Source: Acidobacteriota bacterium (GTDB lineage: Bacteria; Acidobacteriota; Terriglobia; Bryobacterales; Bryobacteraceae). From it: DNA of 64,000 bases. The first letter of the stretch is position 1. Each line of letters begins with the position of its first letter. The DNA is taken from NCBI GenBank assembly GCA_014584705.1, contig JACTMJ010000026.1, positions 101,140 to 165,139 of the forward strand. The letters run 5' to 3'. A program made the translations under genes and the position numbers. The notes under the pieces are model-generated. The model was not told the DNA's origin. It ran no database searches and saw only the letters and a list, made by a program, of their open reading frames with translations. Below are positions 42,305 to 51,108 of the stretch, piece by piece.

Positions 42305-43306
42305 CTACTTGCCCCGTGCGTAGGCGTCAAACAGAGCCTGGACGTTCGCGTCCTTTTCATCGCCAGGGTGAATCACAATGCGGTAGCGGAAGCGCGTCGT
42401 CTCTCCCGGCTTCAGCGTCATCGAACCGTCCTTGGTCTTGTCGTGCAGGAAGTCGTGGACGCCGAACGGGTTGATCCCGAACAGGCCGTAATCGCGTGCG
42501 TGCCAGTACGTCGGGTAGCGCGGATTGGCCGGGTTGTCGAACATCGCAATCCCCAGCTTCTCGCCGTCCACCGTCGCGCTGTAATCCACCCAGCGGGCGC
42601 GCTTCCCCCAGACGTCCTTGCCCTGGACGCCCTCCGAGTTGACCATCCGGCCCGAGCGGACCGGGAAGGCCGGGGCCCGCTTGTTTCCTGGCAGCTCAAA
42701 CTCGGGTGCCGTCCGCATCGCGAACGTGCCCTCCTTGGTATCGCCGAACTTCACATCCGTCATCGCCTTCAAGTGGAGGTCCGTATCGATGACGATGGAT
42801 TGGCCTTCCTTGCGGAACACCATCTCTCGGGTCTCCTCCACCAGCGTCTTCCCGTGCGGGTCGTTCCAGGCCAGCAGCACTTTCAACGAGCCCGCGTTCT
42901 TCCCGCTCTTCGTGCCCAGAACCTTGAGCAGTTTCTCAACGCCCGCCTTGCCCTTCGGGTCCTTGTTCAGCGGATCGCTTGACCAGAAATCGTAGCCGTT
43001 GACGTCACCGTGTCCGTACCAGAGGCCGCGGTGGTGGGGGTGATCCGTGATCTCGCCCTCGCGCTTCGCCATCGGATACATGCGGCTCACGATCTTGCCC
43101 GATGCCGAACGAAGCGGGTGCAGGTACGTCTTCGGCCCCGCCATGTACAGCTCGGAATAGGGCTTGCCGTCGATAGTGATGGCAATCACGTCCCCTTTAT
43201 GGGTCACGTTCACTTGCGCGAAGGCCGCAAGGCCGAGCAGAGCGAGGGTGGCGGCCAGCATGCCGGTACGGCGGGCCAGGGAAGCCGGGAGATAATTCGA
43301 AAGCAT
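42305..43306 (-). CDS. DUF6807/PmoA-like exported protein
   Basis: The product has 333 residues. The ATG at 43306 gives a signal peptide (RRTGMLAATLALLGLAAFA); an in-frame start further upstream adds about 113 residues of poor character. The body is beta-rich with the conserved blocks SGKIVSRMYPM, HPHHRGLWYGHGDVNG and YPTYWHARDYGLFGINPFG, which I associate with the PmoA family (DUF6807). Its biochemical function is not known. Such genes are frequent in glycan-use loci of Acidobacteriota, Planctomycetes and Bacteroidetes, and the adjacent sulfatase fits that pattern. Confidence 0.82.
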   Translation of the reverse strand: MLSNYLPASLARRTGMLAATLALLGLAAFAQVNVTHKGDVIAITIDGKPYSELYMAGPKTYLHPLRSASGKIVSRMYPMAKREGEITDHPHHRGLWYGHGDVNGYDFWSSDPLNKDPKGKAGVEKLLKVLGTKSGKNAGSLKVLLAWNDPHGKTLVEETREMVFRKEGQSIVIDTDLHLKAMTDVKFGDTKEGTFAMRTAPEFELPGNKRAPAFPVRSGRMVNSEGVQGKDVWGKRARWVDYSATVDGEKLGIAMFDNPANPRYPTYWHARDYGLFGINPFGVHDFLHDKTKDGSMTLKPGETTRFRYRIVIHPGDEKDANVQALFDAYARGK

Positions 43307-43472
43307 AATTCGTTTCCTTATTTCGACACTAGGATCGACGGTAAGCCGTCGCCGATTGTTACCAATCGCGCCGCACGGGAGTGGAGCGAAGCCTTTGATT
43401 GTCTGGTGAGATTCTATCGCTCTTTGCACGCCGCGCGAGGCTGGATGCAGGTGCGATAGAGTCAGATGCATC

Positions 43473-44264
43473 ATGAACCGCCGCAATCTTCTTCGTTCGG
43501 GAGGCGTCGCCGGAGCTACACTGGCAGGCATGCCACTCTCCGCCCAATCCGGCGCGAACGCCGCCGCGCGTTCTCTGATCGAGGTCCGTAAGATTCTGTT
43601 TCGCAACAATCGCGAAAACAAGCGCGCCGCGTACTTGAAGTTCATCGAGAACCACTACGCTCCGGCCCTGAAGCGGGCGGGCGTGGAAGCGGCGGGCTTC
43701 TTCAACAACGACGTCGGCCCCGATAAGCCGCACGTGCTGTGCGTGCTCAGTTACAGCTCCGGCAACGCCTTAATCGATGTGCGGGAGAAGCTCGGTGCGG
43801 ACCGAGCCTTTCAGGCTGCCCGCAAGGAGGTGTACGGGAAGGGGCCGGTCTATGAGCGGGTGGAATCCTCTCTCCTGCGCGCGTTTTCCATGACGCCCAA
43901 GGTGGAGATCCCCAAGGCGGATGCGCCGCTCTACTTCGAACTACGTACCTACGAATCGGACGACCCCGTGAGCCTGGCCGCGAAGATCGAGATGTTCGAG
44001 GGCGGCGGAGAGATCGTGCTCTTTCGCAAGTACGGATTGCAACCGGTGTTCTTCGGACAGGCTCTGATCGGCGACCGCATGCCCAATCTCACCTACATGG
44101 TGGCTTTTCCGAACCCTGCCGCGCGCGTGGAAGCCTGGCGCAAGTTCGCCACCAGCCCGGAATGGGACAAGCTGAAGCGGACCCCGGGCTGGAGCGATGG
44201 CGAAGTCGTTTCCAGCATCACGAACGCCACGTACACTGGCCTGCCGTTTTCGGAGATCCGTTAG
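43473..44264 (+). CDS. NIPSNAP-family protein with Tat-like signal
   Basis: The product has 263 residues. The N terminus NRRNLLRSGGVAGATLAGM looks like a twin-arginine signal. Two dimeric alpha-beta-barrel (ferredoxin-like) repeats follow, the second recognised by LYFELRTYESDDP and PNLTYMVAFPNPAARVEAW, as in NIPSNAP domains. Function is unknown; the fold suggests small-molecule binding or a monooxygenase-like role. It is divergent from the DUF6807 gene and is followed after 22 nt by a thioesterase gene. Confidence 0.8.
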   Translation: MNRRNLLRSGGVAGATLAGMPLSAQSGANAAARSLIEVRKILFRNNRENKRAAYLKFIENHYAPALKRAGVEAAGFFNNDVGPDKPHVLCVLSYSSGNALIDVREKLGADRAFQAARKEVYGKGPVYERVESSLLRAFSMTPKVEIPKADAPLYFELRTYESDDPVSLAAKIEMFEGGGEIVLFRKYGLQPVFFGQALIGDRMPNLTYMVAFPNPAARVEAWRKFATSPEWDKLKRTPGWSDGEVVSSITNATYTGLPFSEIR

Positions 44265-44286
44265 CGCCCGCGGCGTGGGTTTGGCC

Positions 44287-44778
44287 ATGGAAGCGAAATT
44301 TAACGGGCAGATGCTGGATCTCTTGCGAGACGCCATCGCGGGACGGGCATTCCCGATGCCGCTGGCGGAGCACCTCGGTTTCCATATTGTGGCGGCGGAA
44401 CCCGGCGTCGTGACCGTGGAACTCGTCCCAAAGGAACTGCATCAAAATATCGCCGGCACCATCCACGGCGGCGTGTTGTCGGTGATTGCGGATTCCGCGA
44501 TGGGGCTGGCCTTTGGCACCACCATCGAACCGGGTCAGAGTTTCTCCACCGTGGAGCAGAAGATCAACTATCTGCGTCCGGTGTTTGAGAAAACGGTGCG
44601 CGCCCGGGGAGAAGTGCTGCAGCGCGGCCGAACCCTCGGTTTCATGGAATGCCGGATTACCGATAGCGACGGAAAGCTTGTGGCCTTTGCCACCAGCACG
44701 TACACCGTACTTGAGGGGAAGGCGGCGCAAGGCCGCCAGATCAAAGAGGAGTATGGGGGGCGGGTGTCGGATGGTTGA
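44287..44778 (+). CDS. PaaI-type hotdog thioesterase
   Basis: The product has 163 residues. The hotdog motif [20 protein letters not shown], with the H-G-G-x-x-x-x-x-x-D/S-type pattern, and [14 protein letters not shown] identify the PaaI/YbgC-like acyl-CoA thioesterase family. It would hydrolyse a CoA thioester in the cytoplasm. The start at 44287 is used because the upstream extension overlaps the NIPSNAP gene and is not conserved in style. The TatA gene starts 50 nt downstream. Confidence 0.85.
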   Translation: MEAKFNGQMLDLLRDAIAGRAFPMPLAEHLGFHIVAAEPGVVTVELVPKELHQNIAGTIHGGVLSVIADSAMGLAFGTTIEPGQSFSTVEQKINYLRPVFEKTVRARGEVLQRGRTLGFMECRITDSDGKLVAFATSTYTVLEGKAAQGRQIKEEYGGRVSDG

Positions 44779-44828
44779 CGCCTGATTTAACCCGTCCATA
44801 CAATGAAGGTGAACTGCAAGGAGGCCGA

Positions 44829-45002
44829 ATGCGCCAGATTGGCATTTGGGAACTGTTGATTATTCTCGGAATCGCCGTGCTGCTCTTTGGGGGCAAGAAG
44901 ATTCCAGAGATTGCCAAGGGCTTGGGCGAAGGAATTCGCAATTTCAAGACGGCCGTCAAGGACGAGAACAAGAAAAAGGAAGCAGAGCAGGAAAATAAGT
45001 AG
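44829..45002 (+). CDS. tatA: Sec-independent translocase subunit TatA
   Basis: The product has 57 residues from an ATG with AAGGAGG 6 nt upstream. The sequence [20 protein letters not shown] followed by [18 protein letters not shown] is the single membrane helix and amphipathic helix of TatA/E, with the FGxxKxP hinge. The tail is highly charged. It forms the pore for folded twin-arginine substrates, of which this window encodes several (sulfatase, NIPSNAP protein, fucosidase). No tatB or tatC is nearby. Confidence 0.93.
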   Translation: MRQIGIWELLIILGIAVLLFGGKKIPEIAKGLGEGIRNFKTAVKDENKKKEAEQENK

Positions 45003-45059
45003 GCAAACGATGCCATGCCGCGAAAGCGGCGCCTGTGCCTGATCCAACGAGTTTCAATA

Positions 45060-45090
45060 GAAAGCCCCGCGAAACGACCGCGGGGCTTTC
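45060..45090. terminator. Convergent intrinsic terminator between tatA and HU genes
   Basis: A 12-bp perfect stem (GAAAGCCCCGCG and its inverse, CGCGGGGCTTTC) encloses the 7-nt loop AAACGAC, 58 nt after the tatA stop and 59 nt from the HU stop. The GC-rich stem ends in TTTC on both strands, so it can stop transcription from both sides, although the T-runs are short. Confidence 0.75.
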
Positions 45091-45148
45091 GTATTGGTAG
45101 ATGCGCCAAGACAAGCAACCGGAGTTGCATCCTGGCGAAGCCGACCGG

Positions 45149-45463
45149 CTATTTCGCCTTCTTGGGCTTCGGCGGGACAATGGCGTCCTGGGCGGCCTTG
45201 GCCACGCGGAACTTCACCACTTTCTTGGCCGCGATCTTGATGGATTCGCCGGTCGCGGGGTTGCGACCCGTACGCGCCTTGCGCTCCACCTTAACCAGCC
45301 GTCCCAGACCTGGCGCAACAAAGACGCCGTTCTTCTTTGCTTCGCGGATGGCGATCTCCGCGTACTTTTCCACAAAGGCCTTTGCCTGCTTGCTGGTCAC
45401 TTCCAGGGCCGCGGCAAGTTCCTTCACCAGATCGCTCTGGGTCATTTTCTTCACTTCTGCCAT
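45149..45463 (-). CDS. hup: HU-family DNA-binding protein
   Basis: The product has 104 residues. KKMTQSDLVKELAAALEVTS and KQAKAFVEKYAEIAIREAKK form the helical dimerisation part. FVAPGLGRLVKVERKARTGR and NPATGESIKIAAKKVVKFRV form the beta arms with the conserved R-N-P-x-T-G tip that kinks DNA. A basic tail (VPPKPKKAK) extends past the usual end. The start at 45463 follows AAGGAG by 9 nt; a longer in-frame start would add an unrelated 24 residues. It acts as a nucleoid protein. It converges on tatA. Confidence 0.93.
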   Translation of the reverse strand: MAEVKKMTQSDLVKELAAALEVTSKQAKAFVEKYAEIAIREAKKNGVFVAPGLGRLVKVERKARTGRNPATGESIKIAAKKVVKFRVAKAAQDAIVPPKPKKAK

Positions 45464-45798
45464 GACGATGGGCTCCTTCGAATCGCGATTACTCCCAAAC
45501 CTTCCAGACGACAGTTTTTCGAGCAGAGTAGCCACCCCGAAACAAATACACTACGGAATGGTTTCTCCGAGACTGCCGATTCAAGAATAAGAAACTGTTG
45601 GCGGCTTGTAAAGAGAGAATTGCGCCCTAAGGGCCATTTTTCAGGGGTTTGAGTGAATTTTTCCGGCGAAAGGCCCGATTTTCCGGCTTCTCAAGGCTGT
45701 CCGGCATTCCTGCCGGCCGTCAAAGGCCCGAAAAACGCGGGCGCAAGAGCACCCGGGAAGCAAAGTGCTTCCCGAATTTGCCCACGTTTTCGGGGTCC
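45464..45798. other. Intergenic region between HU start and recA end
   Basis: This 335-bp space should contain the HU promoter and the recA transcript end. A hairpin CGGGAAGCA-AAG-TGCTTCCCG (45754-45774) stands 24 nt past the recA stop codon and is the best terminator candidate for recA, but it is not followed by a T-run. No gene is visible. Confidence 0.5.
45754..45774 (-). terminator. Hairpin after recA
   Basis: A 9-bp perfect stem with a 3-nt loop lies 24 nt downstream of the recA stop. The lack of a U-run leaves its role as a terminator uncertain. Confidence 0.4.
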
Positions 45799-46863
45799 TC
45801 AGGCCCTCGCTTTGGAGGATTTCGGTGCCGCGTCCTCCGCGTCGCCGTTTTCGGCCGTGAGAGGTTTTGTCATGCCGAGCAACTTCCGCAATTCCGCATC
45901 GAGAGTAGAAGTGAGATCCGGGTGGTCGCGGAGGAACTGTTTAGCGTTCTCGCGTCCCTGCCCGATGCGCTCCGCCTGGAAGCTATACCAGGAGCCGCTC
46001 TTCTCCACCAGTTCGTGCTTCACGCCGAGGTCCAGAATGTCGCCCTCGCGCGAAACGCCCTCACCATACATGATGTCGAACTCCGCCTCGCGGAAGGGGG
46101 GTGCGACTTTGTTCTTCACCACCTTGGCCTTCGTGCGGTTGCCCACCACGTTCTCCCCGTCCTTAATGGCGGCGATGCGGCGGATATCGACGCGCACGCT
46201 CGAATAAAACTTCAGCGCGCGCCCGCCCGTCGTCGTCTCCGGGTTGCCGAACATGACGCCGATCTTCTCGCGGATCTGGTTGATGAAAATCAGGCAGCAG
46301 TTCGATTTCGAAACGATGCCCGTGAGCTTCCGCAGCGCCTGCGACATGAGCCGCGCCTGCACGCCCATGCTGGAATCGCCCATCTCGCCCTCAAGCTCGG
46401 ATTTCGGAACCAGTGCGGCCACGGAGTCCACCACCAGCACGTCGATCGAATTCGAGGCGATCAGCGTATTGGCGATCTCGAGCGCCTGCTCTCCATAGTC
46501 CGGCTGAGAGACCAGCAGGTTATCGACATCCACGCCAAGAGCCTGCGCGTACGTCGGGTCGAGCGCATGCTCCACATCGATGAACGCCGCCATTCCCCCC
46601 AACTTTTGCGCGCTGGCAATAGCATGCAGCGCGATCGTGGTTTTTCCGGAGGACTCAGGGCCGTAAATCTCAATAATGCGCCCTCTGGGGAATCCGCCGA
46701 TCCCCAGAGCCCAATCGAGCGAGATGGAGCCAGAGGGGATGGTGCCGATCGGAAGGATGGATTCCCGCGAACCCAGGCGAAGAATCGAACCCTTGCCGAA
46801 CTGCTTTTCGATCTGGCCGAGCGCGAGTGCCAGGACCCGGGCTTTTTCTTTTTCGTCAACCAT
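45799..46863 (-). CDS. recA: RecA recombinase
   Basis: The product has 354 residues, normal for RecA. The Walker A motif GPESSGKTT is at about residues 68-76, the Walker B segment is [12 protein letters not shown], and loop L2 lies in [20 protein letters not shown]. It binds single-stranded DNA, drives strand exchange and triggers self-cleavage of LexA. The C-terminal tail is acidic and then Lys/Ala-rich. The promoter region holds a strong palindrome that is a candidate LexA site. Confidence 0.98.
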   Translation of the reverse strand: MVDEKEKARVLALALGQIEKQFGKGSILRLGSRESILPIGTIPSGSISLDWALGIGGFPRGRIIEIYGPESSGKTTIALHAIASAQKLGGMAAFIDVEHALDPTYAQALGVDVDNLLVSQPDYGEQALEIANTLIASNSIDVLVVDSVAALVPKSELEGEMGDSSMGVQARLMSQALRKLTGIVSKSNCCLIFINQIREKIGVMFGNPETTTGGRALKFYSSVRVDIRRIAAIKDGENVVGNRTKAKVVKNKVAPPFREAEFDIMYGEGVSREGDILDLGVKHELVEKSGSWYSFQAERIGQGRENAKQFLRDHPDLTSTLDAELRKLLGMTKPLTAENGDAEDAAPKSSKARA

Positions 46864-46902
46864 ATTTGCGGACCGTCCTCGAGGCGTTTCTAGAGAGCAA
46901 TT

Positions 46903-46924
46903 ATAGTGTACATGATTACACTAT
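46903..46924. promoter_or_regulatory. Palindrome over the recA promoter, candidate SOS box
   Basis: ATAGTGTA-CATGAT-TACACTAT has 8-bp arms and a 6-nt spacer, 39 nt upstream of the recA start. Read towards recA, a TATAAT box (46904-46899) overlaps one arm, so a protein bound here would block the promoter. RecA genes are nearly always under LexA control and LexA boxes are palindromes of this size, but the sequence recognised in this phylum is not known to me. Confidence 0.6.
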
Positions 46925-47084
46925 TGCGCATTCAAAATTCGTCATCGCATCTGCATGCGCGTCTTGCGTCAATCTCCGAGTATAGCCCCGCCGGAGCGCT
47001 TTCGGACGGCTGGATCTCAATAAACGCGCTCGGATTCCGGGGCCTGCCCTGAACCGGGCCATCGCGGACCGCTACGATGGAAGA

Positions 47085-47816
47085 GTGAGCATTGTTCTTG
47101 CACGGCGCTGGCTTCGGGAAGCCGAAAGCGTCGCCGTCATCACCGGAGCCGGAATCTCCGCGGAAAGCGGAGTGCCGGTTTTTCGCGGCCCGGGAGGAAT
47201 GTGGCGCAAGTATCGCGCTGAGGAGTTAGCCTCCCCGCAGGCGTTCGCGCAAGATCCGAAACTCGTCTGGGAGTGGTACAACTGGCGGCGCGAGTTGATC
47301 GCGGCCGTCGAACCCAACGCGGGTCACCGTGCCTTGGTGGAGATGGAGAAAGCATCGGACGATTTCACCCTGATTACACAGAACGTGGACGGATTGCACA
47401 CGCTCGCGGGCAGCAGCCGCCCGCTGAAGCTGCATGGTGATATCTGGGAAACCGTGTGCATGCTGTGCGGAGAGCGGCGCGTGAACCGGGAAGTGCCGTT
47501 GACGCCTCTGCCTCCGCGCTGCTCGTGCCATCCCGAAGCCGTATTGCGGCCAGCCGTAGTCTGGTTTGGAGAAGCGCTGCCTTTCGCTGTCTGGGAGCAG
47601 GCGGAAGCGGCTGTGAAGCGTGCGGAACTCGTGCTGATCGTGGGCACTTCGGCGGTAGTCTATCCAGCCTCGGGCCTTATCACCATCGGAATGCGTAACG
47701 GCGCGCGCACGGTGGAGATCAACACGAACCGGACTCCCATCAGCGATTCGGTGGATCTGCATCTGAGCGGGAATGCGGCGGAGATTCTCCCAGATCTGGT
47801 GGATTCCAGCCGATAG
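47085..47816 (+). CDS. cobB: Sir2-family NAD-dependent protein deacylase (SIRT5/CobB-like)
   Basis: The product has 243 residues from a GTG start. NAD-binding motifs are VITGAGISAESGVPVFRG and ITQNVDGLHTLAG; the catalytic His is in LKLHGDIW. Two zinc-binding pairs are CMLCGE and CSCH. A Tyr-x-x-Arg pair in WEWYNWRREL corresponds to the residues that in SIRT5-like class III sirtuins bind succinyl or malonyl groups, so removal of acidic acyl groups from lysine is predicted in addition to deacetylation. It stands alone between recA and larC. Confidence 0.93.
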   Translation: MSIVLARRWLREAESVAVITGAGISAESGVPVFRGPGGMWRKYRAEELASPQAFAQDPKLVWEWYNWRRELIAAVEPNAGHRALVEMEKASDDFTLITQNVDGLHTLAGSSRPLKLHGDIWETVCMLCGERRVNREVPLTPLPPRCSCHPEAVLRPAVVWFGEALPFAVWEQAEAAVKRAELVLIVGTSAVVYPASGLITIGMRNGARTVEINTNRTPISDSVDLHLSGNAAEILPDLVDSSR

Positions 47817-47952
47817 CACCGTCCGCAAGGAAAAGTCCGGCCCGCAAGAAAGAGGCTGACGCGGAGCGAAACCCGGCAATTCCCGAACCGTCACCATCTC
47901 TTGCGACAATTGAAGAGATGCCCTTGCCGTTCGGTGTTGGGCGGGGAACTAC

Positions 47953-49110
47953 ATGAGAGTTTGTTATTTGGATGCCTTCTCCGGCGTAAGCGGAGACATG
48001 CTGGTAGGTGCGCTGGTGGATGCCGGCGCAAATGCCGAGGAATTGCTTGCCGGATTGCTTTCGCTCGATACGGGCGCGGCCTACCGCCTGGAGCCGGTGA
48101 AGCGCAAGGGAATCGCCGCCACGAAGTTTCACGTGGACGGAACGGATTCGAAATCCCATCGCCACCTCCCGCAAATCGTCAAGATGATCGAAGGCGCGGA
48201 GCTGCCGGCTCCGGTGCAATCGAACGCCCTGGCCGTATTTGAGAAACTGGCGGAGGCGGAGGCGGCCGTCCATGGCGTGCCGAAAGAGAAGGTCCATTTT
48301 CACGAAGTGGGCGCGATCGATTCCATCGCCGATATTGTCGGCGCGTGCCTCGGCTTCCATTTGCTGGGCGTCGAGCGCATCGGTTGCTCCGCGATCAACG
48401 TGGGCTCCGGAACCGTGACGGCGGACCACGGCGTCATGCCCGTTCCCACCCCGGCCACCGCCCTCTTGCTGAAGGGAATCCCCGTCTATTCGGCGGGTCC
48501 CGCGACCGAACTTTGTACGCCCACAGGGGCGGCCGTCGTTGCCACGCTCGCGAGTGAGTTCGGGCGCATGCCCGCCATGACGGTCGAAGCCACCGGGCAT
48601 GGTTCCGGCACGAAAGAGTTTCCGGAGATGGCCAATGTGCTCCGCATTCTCATCGGAGAGGATGGCCAGATTCCCGAAGCGATCCGCGTCCGCGTGGTGG
48701 AAGCGAACCTGGACGACACCTCGCCGCAGGTGGTGGGGCACGCGATGGAACGCCTTTTCGCGGAGGGTGCGCTTGACGTCACGATGCAGGCCGTCTTCAT
48801 GAAGAAGAACCGGCCCGGCGTAAAATTGACCGTGCTGTGCCGCCCGGAAGATTGGACGCGCCTCTCGCGGGTGATCTTCACCGAAACCACCACGTTCGGC
48901 GTCCGTGCCTATGAGGCGGATCGCCTCGTGCAGCAGCGCCATTGGGAAGAAGTGGAAACCCGCTTCGGCACCGTCCGCGTGAAAGTGGCCGGTGGCGGCA
49001 CCTTTTCGCCGGAGTACGAGGATTGCCGGCAGGTTGCCGTGCACGCGGGCGTGCCTCTGAAAGTCGTTTTGGCGGAAGCAAGCGCGATTTTTTTGGCCGG
49101 GCGCGAGTAG
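47953..49110 (+). CDS. larC: Nickel-pincer cofactor biosynthesis protein LarC
   Basis: The product has 385 residues. The motifs CYLDAFSGVSGDMLVGAL, KVHFHEVGAIDSIADIVGA, INVGSGTVTADHGVMPVP and ELCTPTGAAVVATLA identify LarC, the CTP-dependent nickel insertase that finishes the nickel-pincer nucleotide cofactor of lactate racemase and related epimerases. In Lactobacillus the gene is split by a programmed frameshift; here the reading frame is continuous. The neighbours larA, larB and larE are not in the window, so the enzyme that uses the cofactor must be encoded elsewhere. Confidence 0.93.
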   Translation: MRVCYLDAFSGVSGDMLVGALVDAGANAEELLAGLLSLDTGAAYRLEPVKRKGIAATKFHVDGTDSKSHRHLPQIVKMIEGAELPAPVQSNALAVFEKLAEAEAAVHGVPKEKVHFHEVGAIDSIADIVGACLGFHLLGVERIGCSAINVGSGTVTADHGVMPVPTPATALLLKGIPVYSAGPATELCTPTGAAVVATLASEFGRMPAMTVEATGHGSGTKEFPEMANVLRILIGEDGQIPEAIRVRVVEANLDDTSPQVVGHAMERLFAEGALDVTMQAVFMKKNRPGVKLTVLCRPEDWTRLSRVIFTETTTFGVRAYEADRLVQQRHWEEVETRFGTVRVKVAGGGTFSPEYEDCRQVAVHAGVPLKVVLAEASAIFLAGRE

Positions 49111-49143
49111 CGCCGCTCCCCGGCACGCGATCAGATTACGACG

Positions 49144-51108
49144 ATGAAATACTACCTCACGACGCCGATTTATTACGTCAACGCGGCCCCGCATATCGGG
49201 CACACCTATACGACGCTGGCGGCGGACACCATCCGGCGCTATAAGCGCATGCGCGGCTACGATGCCGTGCTGACCACCGGAACCGACGAGCATGGGCTGA
49301 AGATTGAGCGGGCCGCGAAGAAGACCGGCAAGACGCCGGCGGAATTCGCCACCATCATTTCGAACGAGTTCCGGCGTCAATGGAAGATGCTCGGCTTGCT
49401 CGATCCGGAAACCAACCCCGGCGACCGCTTCATTCGCACGACCGACCCGCGCCACGTGGAAACCGTCCAGGAGCTCTTCCGCCGCTGCCAGGAGAACGGC
49501 TACATCTACAAAGAGAGCTACACCGGCATGTACGACGTCGGCGAAGAGACCTTCGTCCAGGGCGCCAAGCCGGGCGACGTTTCCCCGGTGAACGGCCAGC
49601 CTCTCGAAGAGGTGACCGAGGAGAACTACTTCTTTCGCCTCTCCGCGTTCCAGGATCGCCTCCTTGAACTCTACGAATCCCAGCCCGAGTTCGTCCGGCC
49701 CGATTTCCGCCGCAATGAGGTGCTGAGCTTTGTGCGCGGCGGCCTGGAAGATCTCTCCATCAGCCGGGGCTCCATTTCCTGGGGCATCCCGCTGCCCACC
49801 GGCGACGGGCAGGTGTTCTACGTCTGGTTCGACGCGCTCAGCAGCTATTACACGGCCGTTGCCGGGGAAGACCGCTGGCCGGCGGACCTGCACCTGATCG
49901 GTAAAGAGATCCTGCGCTTTCATGCCGTCTACTGGCCCGCTTTTCTCATGGCGGCCGGCTGGCCCCTGCCGAAGCAGATCTTCGCGCACGGCTGGCTGCT
50001 CTTTGAGAACGACAAGATGAGCAAGTCGCGCGGCAACATCGTTCGCGCCGAACCCATTCACCGCGTAATGGGCATTGAAGGCTTGCGCTACTTTCTGCTC
50101 CGAGAAATTCCGTTCGGCCACGACGGCGGCTTCAGCTACGACGCGCTCGTGCAGCGTTTCAACGCGGATCTTGCCAACGGGCTGGGGAATCTCGCCAGCC
50201 GCACCGTGGCCATGCTCCACCAGTATTTCGGTGGGCGGGTTCCGGCACCCGCCGGGAACGGAGACGCCGGGGTCGCGGCCGCCGCCGGGGAAGTCATCGA
50301 GACCGCCCGCGTTCACTACGAAAATTTCGAATTTTCGAAAGCCCTGGAGGCCATCTGGGGGCTGATCTCCCGCGTCGACAAATTCATCGTCGAAAAGAAG
50401 CCCTGGATCCTGGCGAAGTCGGAAGATCCGGCGGGCCGGGCGGCTTTGGAAGAAACGCTCTATACGGCCGCAGAGGCTCTGCGCGTGGTAACCGTGCTCG
50501 CCTCCCCCGTGCTTCCCGCCTCCGCCCAGAAGCTCTGGGAAATTCTGGGTGGCGAGGGCAAGGCGGAAGCGCTCCAATGGGATGCGCTCGCCTGGGGCCA
50601 GTTGCCCAAGGGCGGCAAGGTGGAGGCTCTTCCGGAGGCGCCGCTCTTCCCCCGGCTCAAAGCCGAAGAGGTGATTCCGCGCATGCGTGAACTCGAACAG
50701 CAAATCTCCGTGGAACAGGCCCGCATGGTGGGCAAAGATCCGGAACCGGCCCCGACGGCCAATGTGGCCCCGCTCGAAGCGGAAATATCCATCGACGATT
50801 TCGCGAAAGTGGATATCCGCGTGGGCCGCATCCTCCAGGCCGAACCCGTTCCGAAAGCGGATAAGCTGCTCCATCTGAAGATTGATCTTGGCGAAGCGGA
50901 AGCTCGAACGATTCTGGCCGGGTTGGCACTGCACTATAAGCCCGAAGAACTGGTTGGCCGGAAGGTGCTGGTGGCGGCGAACCTCGCGCCTCGCAAGCTG
51001 CGCGGCATTGAATCGAACGGCATGGTGCTGGCGGCATCGCTCGAGGGCGGCAAGCCCGTGCTCGCGGGATTCCTCGAAGAGGTGCCCGTTGGGGCCCGGT
51101 TGAAGTGA
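49144..51108 (+). CDS. metG: Methionyl-tRNA synthetase
   Basis: The product has 654 residues. The class I signatures are PHIGHTYT (residues 16-23) and KMSKS (291-295). The connective peptide (YDVGEETFVQGAKPGD) lacks the cysteine pairs of zinc-containing forms. After the anticodon-binding helices a Trbp111-type tRNA-binding domain follows (IDDFAKVDIRVGRILQAEPV). It charges initiator and elongator tRNA-Met. TatD is encoded with a 4-nt overlap, a frequent bacterial pairing. Confidence 0.97.
   Translation: MKYYLTTPIYYVNAAPHIGHTYTTLAADTIRRYKRMRGYDAVLTTGTDEHGLKIERAAKKTGKTPAEFATIISNEFRRQWKMLGLLDPETNPGDRFIRTTDPRHVETVQELFRRCQENGYIYKESYTGMYDVGEETFVQGAKPGDVSPVNGQPLEEVTEENYFFRLSAFQDRLLELYESQPEFVRPDFRRNEVLSFVRGGLEDLSISRGSISWGIPLPTGDGQVFYVWFDALSSYYTAVAGEDRWPADLHLIGKEILRFHAVYWPAFLMAAGWPLPKQIFAHGWLLFENDKMSKSRGNIVRAEPIHRVMGIEGLRYFLLREIPFGHDGGFSYDALVQRFNADLANGLGNLASRTVAMLHQYFGGRVPAPAGNGDAGVAAAAGEVIETARVHYENFEFSKALEAIWGLISRVDKFIVEKKPWILAKSEDPAGRAALEETLYTAAEALRVVTVLASPVLPASAQKLWEILGGEGKAEALQWDALAWGQLPKGGKVEALPEAPLFPRLKAEEVIPRMRELEQQISVEQARMVGKDPEPAPTANVAPLEAEISIDDFAKVDIRVGRILQAEPVPKADKLLHLKIDLGEAEARTILAGLALHYKPEELVGRKVLVAANLAPRKLRGIESNGMVLAASLEGGKPVLAGFLEEVPVGARLK

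Noticed and set aside
45711..45726. CCGGCA-TTCC-TGCCGG hairpin downstream of recA
   Set aside because: A 6-bp stem with no T-run in a GC-rich spacer is expected by chance; the longer hairpin at 45754 is the better candidate.
47740..50934. A 1,064-codon open frame antisense to larC and metG
   Set aside because: It lies wholly opposite two clear genes, has no recognisable domain, and such frames are common opposite GC-rich codons.
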